The translations under genes were made by a program, and so were the position numbers. From Burkholderiales bacterium (GTDB lineage Bacteria; Pseudomonadota; Gammaproteobacteria; Burkholderiales; Burkholderiaceae_C): DNA of 64,000 nucleotides. The notes under the pieces are model-generated. The model was not told the origin of the DNA and searched no databases. It saw nothing but the letters and a program-made list of their open reading frames with translations. Each line of letters begins with the position of its first letter. Position 1 is the first letter of the stretch. The DNA lies in contig CANGHK010000023.1 of NCBI GenBank assembly GCA_947453625.1, positions 1-64,000 on the forward strand. The letters are read 5' to 3'. Of this stretch, positions 49,651 through 59,251 are shown in pieces.

Positions 49651-50658
49651 TCAGTCCACCTTCGCGCCCGAAGCCTTGACCACCGCGGCCCATTTTTTCG
49701 ATTCGGCGGCGATGAAGGCGGTGAAGTCGGCGCTGCTCATGCCGCTGGGAATCGCGCCCTGCGCCAGCAGCCGCTCCTTGAGCACCGGGCTGACCAGCGC
49801 CTTGGCGGTTTCCTGCTGGATCCGGGTCACCACCTCTGGCGGCGTGCCGGCAGGCGCCAGCAGGCCGAACCAGGAACTGGCCTCGTAGCCCTTGAGCGCG
49901 GAGCCGCCCGCCTCGGCGATGGTGGGCAACTCGGGGATGGCCGCCGAGCGGCTGGCGCTGGTCACGGCCAACGCCTTCAGCTTGCCGGCCTTGACCTGCG
50001 GCAACGCGGACGGCAGGTTGTCGAACATCAAGTCCACGCTGCCGCCGATCAGGTCGATCAGCGCCGGTCCCGAACCGCGGTACGGGAAATGCACCATGTA
50101 GGTCCCGGTCATGCTCTTGAACAACTCGCCCGACAGGTGGATCGAGGTGCCGTTGCCCGAGCTCGCCACGTTGAACTTGCCCGGGTTGGCCTTGGCCGCC
50201 TTGATGAAATCGGCCACGCTGTTGATGCCGTACTTCTGGGCGAAGGCAGGGTTGAGCACCATCACGTTGGGCACACCGGCCATCAGCGTGATCGGGGCGA
50301 AGTCCTTGACCGGGTCGAAGGGCATCTTGGGGTAGAGCGCGGCATTGATCGCGTGCGTGCCCACCGTGCCCATCAGCAGCGTGTAGCCGTCGGGGGCTGA
50401 CTTGGCCACCTCGTTGGCGCCCGAGTTGCCGCCGGCGCCCGGCTTGTTGTCGACCACGAAAGGCTGGCCGAAAGCCTTCTGCAGCTCGGGCGCCAGCGCG
50501 CGGGCCAGGATGTCGGTGGTGCCGCCGGCGGCAAAGGGCACGACGATGCGCACCGCCTTGCTGGGCCAGGCAGCCTGCGCCGAGGCCAGCGCGGGGCACA
50601 GCAGCGCGGCGGCCAGTGCCAGCGCGGTGGGGTGGAAGTGGCGGCGGTCTATCGTCAT
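49651..50658 (-). CDS. Bug/TctC-family periplasmic substrate-binding protein
   Basis: A 335-residue tripartite tricarboxylate transporter-type receptor. The signal peptide covers residues 1-28 ([19 protein letters not shown]). Family features are [42 protein letters not shown] and [16 protein letters not shown]. Bug proteins are highly expanded in Burkholderiales and often lack adjacent membrane components, as here. The ligand is unknown but is usually a carboxylate. It is convergent with the ligase gene. Confidence 0.92.
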   Translation of the reverse strand: MTIDRRHFHPTALALAAALLCPALASAQAAWPSKAVRIVVPFAAGGTTDILARALAPELQKAFGQPFVVDNKPGAGGNSGANEVAKSAPDGYTLLMGTVGTHAINAALYPKMPFDPVKDFAPITLMAGVPNVMVLNPAFAQKYGINSVADFIKAAKANPGKFNVASSGNGTSIHLSGELFKSMTGTYMVHFPYRGSGPALIDLIGGSVDLMFDNLPSALPQVKAGKLKALAVTSASRSAAIPELPTIAEAGGSALKGYEASSWFGLLAPAGTPPEVVTRIQQETAKALVSPVLKERLLAQGAIPSGMSSADFTAFIAAESKKWAAVVKASGAKVD

Positions 50659-50745
50659 GGGGATGTCTCCGGAATCGGGTTCGTCAGGGTCACGGCACGG
50701 TACACCCGCATTGGCCCCGCGCAAGCGGCTGCGGCCTGAGCCTCG

Positions 50746-52428
50746 TCAAACAGCGGCCGGCACCCAGCCGCGCGGCACCGCGCCCAGCAGCCGGCGGGTG
50801 TAGTCCTGCTGCGGCGCGGCCAGGATCTGCGCCGCGCTGGCCTGCTCCACCACTTGGCCGTCCTTCATCACCAGCACCTCATCGCTGATGAAACGCACCA
50901 CTGCCAGATCGTGGCTGATGAACACATAGGCCAGGCCGAGTTCGTCCTGAAGGTCGCGCAACAGGTTCAGCACCTGCGCCTGCACGCTCACATCGAGGGC
51001 GCTGACCGCCTCGTCGAGCACCAGCACCTCGGGGTTGAGCGTCAGGCAGCGCGCGATCGCCACCCGCTGACGCTGGCCGCCGGAGAACTCGTGCGGGTAT
51101 TTGCCGAAGCTGTCCTGGCTCAGGCCCACCTTGACCAGCAGGGCACGGGCGCGCGCTTCGCGCTCGGTGGCGTCTGTGCCTATGGCGTGGATCGTCATCG
51201 GTTCGACCAGGGTCTGGCCGACCGTGAAGCGCGGGTTCAGGCTGGCGTAGGGGTTCTGAAACACGATCTGTATGCGCCGGCGCATCGCCTGCCGCTCACG
51301 GTCGGACAGCGTGAGCAGGTTGCGGCCGTCGAAGATCACCTCGCCGCCGGTGGGCTCGTGCAATCGCAGCAGCGTCAAGCCCATCGTGGTCTTGCCCGAG
51401 CCCGACTCGCCCACCACGCCCAGCGTGTGGCCGCGGCGCAGCTCGAAGTTCACGCCCTGAACGGCCTTGAACTCGCGCTTGCCGAACAGGCCTCGTTTCA
51501 GGAAGAAGCTCTTGGCCAGCGCGCGCACCGCCAGCACCACCGGCGCGTCGGGGTTCTTGGCCAGGGCTGGAGCCTGGCTCCCGGTGGTGGCGCCGGCGAT
51601 GTGCTCATCGATCACCGCCAGCCGCGCCGGCGTGTCGGTCAGGCTGGGCCGGCAGGCCAGCAGCGCGCGGGTGTAGAGGTCTTGCGGCGCACTGAAGATC
51701 TGCGCGACCGGGCCGCGCTCGCGCACCACGCCGTGGCGCATCACGACCACGCTGTCGGCGATCTCGCCCACCAGCCCGAGGTCGTGGCTGATGAACAGCA
51801 CGCTCATCCGGTGCCGGGTCTTGAGGCCGGCGATCAGTTCCAGGATCTGGCGCTGGATGGTGACGTCCAGCGCGGTGGTGGGCTCGTCGGCGATCAGCAA
51901 CCTGGGCTCGCAGGACAGCGCCATCGCGATCATCACCCGCTGCTGCTGGCCGCCCGACAACTCATGCGGGTAGGCCGAGAGCCGCCGCTTGGGCTCGGGC
52001 ATGCCGACCTCGGCCAGCAGCGCTTCGGCGCGGGCCAGCGCGGCGCGGCGCCCCATGCCCAGATGCTTGATCAGCGGCTCGGCCAGCTGCGCGCCGACCG
52101 TGAACACCGGGTTCAGCGAGCTCATCGGGTCCTGGAACACGCAGGCGATCTCGCGTCCGCGCAGGCCTTGCAACTCGGCCCGGCTGGCCTGCAGCAGGTC
52201 TCGCCCCTGGTAGAGGATGGCGCCCGAGCGCCTGGCGTTGTCGGGCAGCAGGTTGAGGATGGACATCGCGGTCACGCTCTTGCCCGACCCCGATTCGCCG
52301 ACCAGCGCGACCGTGCTGTTCTCCGGGATGTCGAAGCTGACGCCCCTGACGGCCTGCGCCAGCGTGGTGGCGCCGCGCTCGCCAAGGCGGAAGGTGACCC
52401 TCAGGTCCTGGATGGACAACAGCATCAT
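50746..52428 (-). CDS. Fused double ATP-binding subunit of an oligopeptide ABC importer (OppD-OppF-like)
   Basis: A 560-residue protein with two complete ABC domains. The first has Walker A GESGSGKS, signature LSGGQQQRV, Walker B LLIADEP and His switch SHD; the second has GESGSGKT, FSGGQRQRV, VLVLDEAVS and SHDLAVV. This is the fused DppD-DppF arrangement seen in many proteobacteria. The start ATGATG overlaps the permease stop codon. It energises the importer formed with the two permeases encoded upstream. Confidence 0.94.
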   Translation of the reverse strand: MMLLSIQDLRVTFRLGERGATTLAQAVRGVSFDIPENSTVALVGESGSGKSVTAMSILNLLPDNARRSGAILYQGRDLLQASRAELQGLRGREIACVFQDPMSSLNPVFTVGAQLAEPLIKHLGMGRRAALARAEALLAEVGMPEPKRRLSAYPHELSGGQQQRVMIAMALSCEPRLLIADEPTTALDVTIQRQILELIAGLKTRHRMSVLFISHDLGLVGEIADSVVVMRHGVVRERGPVAQIFSAPQDLYTRALLACRPSLTDTPARLAVIDEHIAGATTGSQAPALAKNPDAPVVLAVRALAKSFFLKRGLFGKREFKAVQGVNFELRRGHTLGVVGESGSGKTTMGLTLLRLHEPTGGEVIFDGRNLLTLSDRERQAMRRRIQIVFQNPYASLNPRFTVGQTLVEPMTIHAIGTDATEREARARALLVKVGLSQDSFGKYPHEFSGGQRQRVAIARCLTLNPEVLVLDEAVSALDVSVQAQVLNLLRDLQDELGLAYVFISHDLAVVRFISDEVLVMKDGQVVEQASAAQILAAPQQDYTRRLLGAVPRGWVPAAV

Positions 52429-53558
52429 TCGGCTCCGCGCAGCTTGGGGTCGAGCGCGTCGCGCCAGGCGTCGGCCATCAGCGAGAACGCGGTGACGAAC
52501 AGCGCCATGAACAGCGTGGCGGTGGCGAGCTGCCACCAGTGGCCCAGGATAAGCTCGCTCTGCGCCTCGGCCAGCATCGTGCCCCAGCTGACCTGGTCGA
52601 TGGGCACGCCCAGCCCGAGGTAGGACAGGATCACCTCGCTCTTGATGAAACCCACCACCAGCAGGCTCATGCGCACCAGGATCACATGGCTGACGTTGGG
52701 CAGGATATGGCGGAACATCCGGCTCGCCAGGGTCGCGCCCATGGCCTCGGCGGCGCGCACATATTCGCGGCCCGAATGCTTGATGAATTCGGCCCGCACC
52801 TGGCGGTACAGCCCGGTCCAGCCGGTCAAGCCGAGTATCAGCACCACCGTGCCCACGCCCCGGCCCAGCACCGCGGCGAAAGCGAAGATCAGCAGGATGT
52901 CGGGGATGGCGGTGAAGACGTTGTAAAGCCACTCCAGGAAATCGCCAACCTTGGCGCCGAAGAAGCCGCTCAGCGCACCCAGCACGGTGCCGATCACGGT
53001 GGCCAGCAGGGCGGCCAGCACGCCGACGAAGACCGAGATCTCACAGCCCTTGATCGCCTTGGCCAGCACGTCGCGGCCGAGCCGGTCGGCGCCCAGCGGC
53101 AGGGTCAGGGCCTTGACGGTTTCGGTCGTCTGCATCTTGCTGGCGCGCTCAGCCCATTCCTGGTACCGCGGCGCGAGCGGGTCGATGTCGCTCAGGTCGA
53201 CCGGCGGCAAGGCCTTGGATTCCAGCCCGGCCATCGTGCCGGAGTCCTCGCCGGCGCGTGGACCCAGCAAGGTCGGCGGCGCGTTGGGCACCGCCAGCTC
53301 GCGCTGCCAGTCGCTGGCCACCAAGCCGGTGGCCGCGGCCGCAATCAGCAGCAGGAAGGCCAGCACGATCAGGCCAGCAACCAGGCCCACGCGGTCGTTG
53401 CGGTAGCGGCGCCAAGCGGTCAGCCACACCCCGGCCGACTGTTGCACCGGCGCGGCCTGTGCGCTGCCATCCAGCGGACGCCGCGGAACCGGCTCAGCCG
53501 GGCCGCTGGCGTCGCCCCCCTGGGGGGGAGCGGCGAAGCCGCTTCGGGGGGGGGTCAT
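52425..53558 (-). CDS. Oligopeptide ABC permease (OppC/DppC-like) with a repeat-derived N-terminus
   Basis: A 377-residue permease with six membrane helices and the EAA loop EYVRAAEAMGATLASRMFRHI. The first 37 or so residues (MTPPRSGFAAPPQGGDASGP and AEPVPRRPLDGS) are encoded by the dispersed repeat copy B, and they are unusual for the family. The ATG at 53558 overlaps the OppB stop (ATGA), so translation probably begins there. A GTG at 53447 (VQQSAGVWLTAWR) would give the normal family N-terminus. Confidence 0.9.
   Translation of the reverse strand: MTPPRSGFAAPPQGGDASGPAEPVPRRPLDGSAQAAPVQQSAGVWLTAWRRYRNDRVGLVAGLIVLAFLLLIAAAATGLVASDWQRELAVPNAPPTLLGPRAGEDSGTMAGLESKALPPVDLSDIDPLAPRYQEWAERASKMQTTETVKALTLPLGADRLGRDVLAKAIKGCEISVFVGVLAALLATVIGTVLGALSGFFGAKVGDFLEWLYNVFTAIPDILLIFAFAAVLGRGVGTVVLILGLTGWTGLYRQVRAEFIKHSGREYVRAAEAMGATLASRMFRHILPNVSHVILVRMSLLVVGFIKSEVILSYLGLGVPIDQVSWGTMLAEAQSELILGHWWQLATATLFMALFVTAFSLMADAWRDALDPKLRGAE
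53455..53558. repeat. Dispersed repeat copy B overlapping the 5' end of the OppC gene
   Basis: Read on the minus strand this is homologous to repeat copy A at 40633-40800: the same opening (ATGACCCxCCCCCGAAGCGGCT), the C-run/G-run block, the GGCCCGGCT-GAGCCGG-type block and the closing CCGCTGGATGGCAGC. It lacks the 70-base palindromic insert of copy A. Translated, both copies give M-T-x-PRSG-x-AA, PQGG and RRPLDGS, which confirms the match. Confidence 0.8.
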
Positions 53559-54493
53559 CTCAGCACCACGCGGGGGTCGACCACCTTGTAGAGCAGGTCG
53601 GTGGCCAGATTGATCAGCATCGTCAGCATCGCCAGGTAGACGGTGGCGGCCTGGATCACCGGGTAATCGCTGCGGTTGACCGCCAGCAAGACCTCGCGCC
53701 CCAGGCCGGGGATGGAAAAGAAGACCTCGATCAGGAACGAACCGACGAAGATGCCTGGCAGCGCCAGCCCGACGTTGGTCAGGATCGGGATCATCGCGTT
53801 GCGCAGCACATGCTTGAACAGCACCGCAGGCTCGGTCAGTCCCTTGGCGCGCGCGGTGCGCACATAGTCGTGGCCGAACTCATCGAGAAAGAAGCTGCGG
53901 TAGAGCCGGGTCTGCGGCGACACGCCCACCATCACCGCCAGCAGCACCGGCAGCGGCGCGTAAGTGCTCAGGTTCTGCACCAGGCTGTCGCTCCAGCCTT
54001 GCACCGGAAACCAGCCGAGCTGGAAGCCGAACAGGTACTGGCCGATGATGACGTAGACCAGGAAGCTGATCGACAGCGCCACCGTGGTGGCCACCATCAG
54101 CGCGCGGTCGGTCAGCGAGCCGCGCACATAGGCCACGCCCAGCGCGATCGGCACCGCCAGCAGCGTGTCGAGCAGCAGGATGGGCAGCATCACCGTCAGC
54201 GTGGCCGGCAGTCGCGTGGCGAACAAATGGGCCACCGCCTCGTTGGTGGCCCAACTGCGCCCCCATTCGAAGGTGGCGATCTGCTTGAGGAAGATGCCGA
54301 ACTGCACCCAGGCCGGCTGGTCCAGGCCGAGTTGCTGACGGATCGCCGCGATCTGCTCGGGCGTGGCGTTCTGCCCGGCCAGGATCACGCTCGGATCACT
54401 GCCGAAGAAATGGAACAGTGTGAACACCAGCGCCACCACGCCGAACAGCGTGGGCACCATCTGCCACAGACGTTTGATCACATAGGCCAGCAT
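53555..54493 (-). CDS. Oligopeptide ABC permease (OppB/DppB-like)
   Basis: A 312-residue permease with six predicted helices. It has the N-terminus MLAYVIKRLWQMVPTLFGV typical of OppB, the EAA loop DYVRTARAKGLTEPAVLFKHVLRNA and LPGIFVGSFLIEVFFSIPGLG. The start at 54493 removes 17 unlikely residues of the longer frame. It is the first gene of a leftward operon, divergent from two binding-protein genes. Confidence 0.93.
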   Translation of the reverse strand: MLAYVIKRLWQMVPTLFGVVALVFTLFHFFGSDPSVILAGQNATPEQIAAIRQQLGLDQPAWVQFGIFLKQIATFEWGRSWATNEAVAHLFATRLPATLTVMLPILLLDTLLAVPIALGVAYVRGSLTDRALMVATTVALSISFLVYVIIGQYLFGFQLGWFPVQGWSDSLVQNLSTYAPLPVLLAVMVGVSPQTRLYRSFFLDEFGHDYVRTARAKGLTEPAVLFKHVLRNAMIPILTNVGLALPGIFVGSFLIEVFFSIPGLGREVLLAVNRSDYPVIQAATVYLAMLTMLINLATDLLYKVVDPRVVLR

Positions 54494-54625
54494 CCGCGGC
54501 GTACTCCAGGGTTGGGGCGAGTCTAGGCGAAGCGTCCAAACCACTTAAGCTATCGCAAACCCCGTGCCGGGTCTGTAGGCGGGTTGGCAACGCTAGACTG
54601 CGCGCTTCGCTCCCCCGCCCGCGCC

Positions 54626-56470
54626 ATGTCCCTCAACCCGCGACGCCGTGCCCTGCTGGCGCTGCCCCTGGCCGCCGGGCTGCCAGCGCCCGCCCGGGCA
54701 GCCGATGCCGGCGGCCGGCCCAGGACGCTGCGGGTGATGTTCAACTCGGCCGAGACCAGCTTCGACCCGGCGCGCATCATCGACCTGTACTCGCGCACCG
54801 TCACCGCGCATGTCTTCGAGGCGCTGTACGGCTACGACGCGCTGGCCCGGCCGGCCAAGCTGGTGCCCAAGCTGGCGCTGGCGCTGCCCGAGTCGTCCGA
54901 CGATTTCCGGGTCTGGACGGTGAGGCTGCGCCGCGACGTCTTTTTCGCCGACGATCCAGCCTTCCAGGGCGCAACGCCCGGCCGGGGCCGCGCGCTGGTG
55001 GCCGACGACGTGCTCTACGCCTTCAAGCGCGTGGTCGACCCGGCCAACAAGAGCCCGGCCGCCACCTCGGTGCTGGACGAGGGCTTCGTCGGCCTGGCCG
55101 AGGCGCGCCAGGCGGCGCTGGCGAAACGCCTGCCCTTCGACTACGACGCGCCCATCGCCGGCCTGCAGGCACTCGATGCGCACACGCTGCGCTTCACGCT
55201 GAAAGCGCCGCGGCCGCGCTTCGTCCAGATCCTGGCCGCCGGCGACCTCCTGGGCGCACAGGCGCGCGAGGTGGTGGCGTTCTACGGCGAGTCCCTGGGT
55301 GAGCATCCGGTGGGCACCGGTCCGTTCCGCCTGGCGCAATGGGTGCGCGGCTCGAAGATCGTGCTCGAACGCAACCCGGGCTTCCGCGAGACGTTCTACG
55401 ACGGTCAGCCGGCCGCCGACGATGCTGAAGGCCAGGCCCTGCTGGCGCGTTTCAAGGGCAGGCGCCTGCCCATGGTCGACCGGGTGGAGGTGGCGATCAT
55501 CGAGGAGAACCAGCCGCAGTGGCTGTCCTTCCTGAACGCCGAGATCGACTGCCTGGCGTCCAACACCGGTTCGGTGCCGCTGGAGTTCGCGATGCTGGCG
55601 GTGCCCAACGGCAAGCTGGCGCCGAATCTGGCCCGGCGCGGCGTGCAGTTGCACCGCTCGCTGCGAGCGGACTGCGCGATGTTGTACTTCAACATGGACG
55701 ACCCGGTAGTCGGCGGCTACACGCCCGACAAAGTGGCGCTGCGCCGGGCGCTGTCGCTGGCCTACGACGTCGAGCGCGAGGTGCGGCTGGTGCGGCGCGG
55801 CCAGGCGGTGCCGGCGCAGTCGCCCCTCGTGCCAGGCACCGTGGGCTACGACCCGGCCTTCCGCAGCGAGATGAGTGAGCACAGCGTGGCCCGCGCCAAG
55901 GCCTTGCTCGACATGCATGGCTACCTCGACCGTGACGGCGACGGCTGGCGCGAACTGCCCGACGGCCGGCCGCTCAAGCTGACGATGTCGACCGAGCCCG
56001 AGCAGATCTACCGGCTTTTCAACGACGTCTGGCGGCGCTGCCTGGCGGCGGTGGGCGTGCGCTGCGAGTTCGAGATCGCGCAGTGGCCCTCGCACATGAA
56101 GTCGGCGCTGGGTGGCTCGCTGCAGATGTGGATGCTGGGCTCGTCGGCCGACGTGCCCGACGGCCAGAGCGCGCTGGCGCGCTGGTACGGCCCGCAAGCC
56201 GGCCAGCAGAACCTGGCGCGCTTCAAACTGCCAGCCTTCGACAGTATCTACGAGCGCATGCTGGCGCTGCCCGACGGCCCCGAGCGGGCCGCGCTGTTCC
56301 TGCAAGCCAAGCGGCTGGCGGTGGCCTACATGCCTTACAAGGTCTTGGTGCACCGCGTCGCCAACGAGTTGCTGCATCCCTGGGTGAGCGGCTACCGCCG
56401 CGCACCGTTCTGGTACGACTGGTGGCACCGGGTCGATGTCGATCCCGCCCGCCAGGCCGCCTCAATCTGA
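54626..56470 (+). CDS. Oligopeptide ABC substrate-binding protein (SBP family 5), first copy
   Basis: A 614-residue periplasmic binding protein. The start at 54626 (MSLNPRRRALLALPLAAG) gives a signal peptide with clustered arginines. SBP-5 features include FNSAETSFDPARIIDLYS and the segment GGYTPDKVALRRALSLAYD. It probably captures peptides or related amides for the permeases encoded divergently. It has a tandem paralogue immediately downstream. Confidence 0.9.
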   Translation: MSLNPRRRALLALPLAAGLPAPARAADAGGRPRTLRVMFNSAETSFDPARIIDLYSRTVTAHVFEALYGYDALARPAKLVPKLALALPESSDDFRVWTVRLRRDVFFADDPAFQGATPGRGRALVADDVLYAFKRVVDPANKSPAATSVLDEGFVGLAEARQAALAKRLPFDYDAPIAGLQALDAHTLRFTLKAPRPRFVQILAAGDLLGAQAREVVAFYGESLGEHPVGTGPFRLAQWVRGSKIVLERNPGFRETFYDGQPAADDAEGQALLARFKGRRLPMVDRVEVAIIEENQPQWLSFLNAEIDCLASNTGSVPLEFAMLAVPNGKLAPNLARRGVQLHRSLRADCAMLYFNMDDPVVGGYTPDKVALRRALSLAYDVEREVRLVRRGQAVPAQSPLVPGTVGYDPAFRSEMSEHSVARAKALLDMHGYLDRDGDGWRELPDGRPLKLTMSTEPEQIYRLFNDVWRRCLAAVGVRCEFEIAQWPSHMKSALGGSLQMWMLGSSADVPDGQSALARWYGPQAGQQNLARFKLPAFDSIYERMLALPDGPERAALFLQAKRLAVAYMPYKVLVHRVANELLHPWVSGYRRAPFWYDWWHRVDVDPARQAASI

Positions 56471-56479
56471 GCCAAGCCG

Positions 56480-58366
56480 ATGACGATGACCTTGAACCTG
56501 CGCGCCCGCCGACGCGGCATGACCCTGCTGGCCTGGCTGGCTGCCGCGTTGCTTCCCACCGCGCTGGTACCAGCCTTGCTACTACCCGCCGCGGCGCTGG
56601 CCGCCGACACCGCGCCGGCAGCGTCCGCCGCCATCAGTCACACCTTCCGCTACGCCTTCCGCGTCGCCGAGACCGGTTTCGACCCGGCCAAGATCTCCGA
56701 CCTGTACTCGCGCATCATCACCTCGCAGATCTTCGAGGGACTGTTCCTCTACGACCATCTGGCGCGGCCGGTCAAGATCAAACCCTTGACCGCGGCGGCG
56801 ATGCCCGAGGTCTCGGCCGACTTCCAGCGCTTCACGATCCACATCCGGCCCGGCATCTTTTTCGCCGACGACCCGGCGTTCAAGGGCGTGAGGCGTGAAC
56901 TGGTGGCGCAGGACTATGTCTACGCACTCAAGCGCTTTGCCGACCCGGCCACCAAGAGCCCCGCCTGGGGCGAGGTGGCCGAACTGACGCTGCTGGGGCT
57001 GGCGGCGCAGCGCAAGCAGGCGCTGGACCAGCGCATCGCCTTCGACTACGACCGCGTGCTGCCCGGGCTGCGCGCGATCGACCGCTACACGCTGCAACTC
57101 GAGACTGCCGAGCCGCGGCCGCGGCTGGTCGAGATCCTGGCGGACAACAGCCTGTACGGCGCTGTCGCGCGCGAGGTGGCCGAGTTCTACGGCGACAAGT
57201 TGGCCGAGCACCCGGTGGGCACTGGCGCGTTCCGGCTGGCGAGCTGGCGCCGCAGCTCGGAGATCGTGCTCGAACGCAGCCCCAGCTACCGGCTGCGTCA
57301 CTATGAGGACGAGGCCGAGCCGGCGCCCGGCGATGCCGAGGGCCAGGCCTTGCTGGCGAAATTCAAGGGCCGGCGCCTGCCCATGCTCGACCGGGTGGTG
57401 GTGTCCATCATCGAAGAGGCGCAGCCGGCCTGGCTGTCCTTCCTGAACCGGCAGCAGGATTTCATAGACCGCATGCCGCCGGAGTTCGCCAACACCGCGA
57501 TGCCGGGCGGCAAGCTCGCGCCCAACCTGGCCAAGCGCGGCATCACCGGTTACCGCACCATCGGCCCCGAGGGCGTGCTCACCGTCTACAACATGGACGA
57601 CCCGGTGGTGGGCGGCTACACGCCCGACAAAGTGGCCTTGCGCCGGGCCATCAATCTGGCGGTGGACATCCCGCGCGAGATCACGCTGGGCCGGCGCGGC
57701 CAGGCGATTCCGGCCCAATCGCCATCGGTGCCGCACACCACCGGCTACGACCCCGCTTACCGCAGCGAGATGGGCGAGTTCAGCCCGGCCAAGGCCAAAG
57801 CCTTGCTCGACCTCTACGGCTATGTCGACCGCGACGGTGACGGCTGGCGCGACATGCCCAACGGAGCGCCGCTGGTCTTGGTGCGCCACACCCAGCCCGA
57901 CGCCAGCCAGCGCCAGCTCGACGAGTTGTGGCAGAAGAACATGAACGCCGTCGGACTGAAGATCGCCTTCAAATTCGCCAAGTGGCCGGAAAACCTGAAG
58001 GCGATGCAGGCCGGCAAGCTGATGATCTGGGGCGTGGGCTCGTCGGCCACGCAACTCGATGGGCAGAGCGCGCTGCAACGGCTGTACGGGCCGTCCAGCG
58101 GCGGCGCCAACCTGTCACGCTTCAAGTCGGCCGAATTCGACGCGGTCTATGACCGCATGTCGGCGCTGCCCAACGGGCCTGAGCGCGACGGCCTGTTCCT
58201 GCAGGCCAAGCGGCTTTCGGCGGCCTACGCGCCCTACAAGCAGCATGTGCACCGCATCTACACCGACATGGCCCACCCCTGGTTGCTGGGCTACCGGCGG
58301 CCGCTGTTCTGGACCCGCTGGTGGCAGATGGTCGATGTCGAGCCCACCTCGAGGCCGGCCGATTGA
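56480..58366 (+). CDS. Oligopeptide ABC substrate-binding protein (SBP family 5), second copy
   Basis: A 628-residue paralogue of the preceding protein, with a signal peptide (WLAAALLPTALVPALLLPAAALAA). The two share order and many segments, for example FRVAETGFDPAKISDLYSR against the related first-copy segment, PVVGGYTPDKVALRRA, and a common C-terminal layout. The intergenic gap is 9 bases. The copies have diverged enough to suggest different ligand ranges for one importer. Confidence 0.9.
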   Translation: MTMTLNLRARRRGMTLLAWLAAALLPTALVPALLLPAAALAADTAPAASAAISHTFRYAFRVAETGFDPAKISDLYSRIITSQIFEGLFLYDHLARPVKIKPLTAAAMPEVSADFQRFTIHIRPGIFFADDPAFKGVRRELVAQDYVYALKRFADPATKSPAWGEVAELTLLGLAAQRKQALDQRIAFDYDRVLPGLRAIDRYTLQLETAEPRPRLVEILADNSLYGAVAREVAEFYGDKLAEHPVGTGAFRLASWRRSSEIVLERSPSYRLRHYEDEAEPAPGDAEGQALLAKFKGRRLPMLDRVVVSIIEEAQPAWLSFLNRQQDFIDRMPPEFANTAMPGGKLAPNLAKRGITGYRTIGPEGVLTVYNMDDPVVGGYTPDKVALRRAINLAVDIPREITLGRRGQAIPAQSPSVPHTTGYDPAYRSEMGEFSPAKAKALLDLYGYVDRDGDGWRDMPNGAPLVLVRHTQPDASQRQLDELWQKNMNAVGLKIAFKFAKWPENLKAMQAGKLMIWGVGSSATQLDGQSALQRLYGPSSGGANLSRFKSAEFDAVYDRMSALPNGPERDGLFLQAKRLSAAYAPYKQHVHRIYTDMAHPWLLGYRRPLFWTRWWQMVDVEPTSRPAD

Positions 58367-58422
58367 GTCGATCTGGACCAGACGACGGGATGCCGGCCCA
58401 GGCCGCCATCACGGGCCCACGT

Positions 58423-58563
58423 TCACTTCTTTTTCTTGCTGCGATCGGCTACCACGGTGGTGATGGGCGCGCTCAGCGCACCGGGTGACAGCGGCTTGGC
58501 GGTGCCGTCGTCCTTCTTGGGTTTCTTGGCTTCCTTGGTGCTGCGTTGCTGGCTCTTGGCCAT
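58423..58563 (-). CDS. Small basic hypothetical protein
   Basis: A 46-residue lysine-rich protein (MAKSQQRSTKEAKKPKKDD, ending RSKKKK). A clear ribosome-binding site (AGGAGAG) stands 6-7 bases before the ATG on the minus strand, which is the main reason to accept it. No domain is recognised. It could be a small nucleic-acid-binding protein. Confidence 0.6.
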   Translation of the reverse strand: MAKSQQRSTKEAKKPKKDDGTAKPLSPGALSAPITTVVADRSKKKK

Positions 58564-58707
58564 GGAGTCTCTCCTTGCGGTGCCGCTCCGGGATGGTGCG
58601 GGATGCGCCATGCTTGCGGCTGGCGGCGGGCTTGTCAATGCTTGCGGCTCAGTCGCGGCAACGCGCAGGCGTCGAACCGTCAGGCGTTGCAGCCTGTCGA
58701 CAACCTG

Positions 58708-59061
58708 TCAGGCAGCTGGCATCGCCGAGCGGGCTTTGGCTATCGCCTCGCGCGCCTGCAACTCGGTGGCCAGCGACGCCTCCAGCGGCGACCGGCACAG
58801 CCCCGCCTGGTCGTAGCGCATGTTCTCGTACAGCGCCGCGGCGGCCGGAAAAGTGCTCAGCAGCGCGTCCAGCCCGGGCCCCGGCGCCAAGCCGTCGAGC
58901 AAGTGCGACAGATGCTGCACCAGCCGCCGGTACTGCGCCGGCCCCACCCTCAGGGCGCTGGATTCGACGCGCTGCAACAACTCGGCCAGCGTGATCGCGG
59001 TCTTGAATTGACCGGCAGCGTACTGCGCCGACGGCGGGGTGGTGGGGCGGGCGGTTTGCAT
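58708..59061 (-). CDS. Hypothetical protein (116 residues)
   Basis: A predicted mostly helical protein starting MQTARPTTPPSAQYAAGQFK, with a strong ribosome-binding site (AAGGAG) about 7 bases before the ATG at 59061. No family was recognised. The sequence AALYENMRYDQAGLCRSPLE suggests a folded helical bundle. It is divergent from the pyrophosphohydrolase gene. Confidence 0.6.
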   Translation of the reverse strand: MQTARPTTPPSAQYAAGQFKTAITLAELLQRVESSALRVGPAQYRRLVQHLSHLLDGLAPGPGLDALLSTFPAAAALYENMRYDQAGLCRSPLEASLATELQAREAIAKARSAMPAA

Positions 59062-59251
59062 GCTGGAACTCCTTGGAGCCCGGTTCAGGCGGGCCCGATG
59101 AGCAGCAGATGGTGATGGCGGGCCAGGTTGCAAGATGCGCGGCGCGTCGGGCCAGGCGGGTCAGCGCGTAGGCTTGCAGCACGCGGGCAGACCGAAATCG
59201 CCGGCCCGACACGGATCCACCTTGGTCAACCCCGAACTGAAAGCTCCCGCC

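Noticed and set aside
58546-59115. 189-codon plus-strand frame opposite the small hypothetical genes
   Set aside because: The minus-strand genes have good ribosome-binding sites; the plus frame does not and has shadow-like composition.
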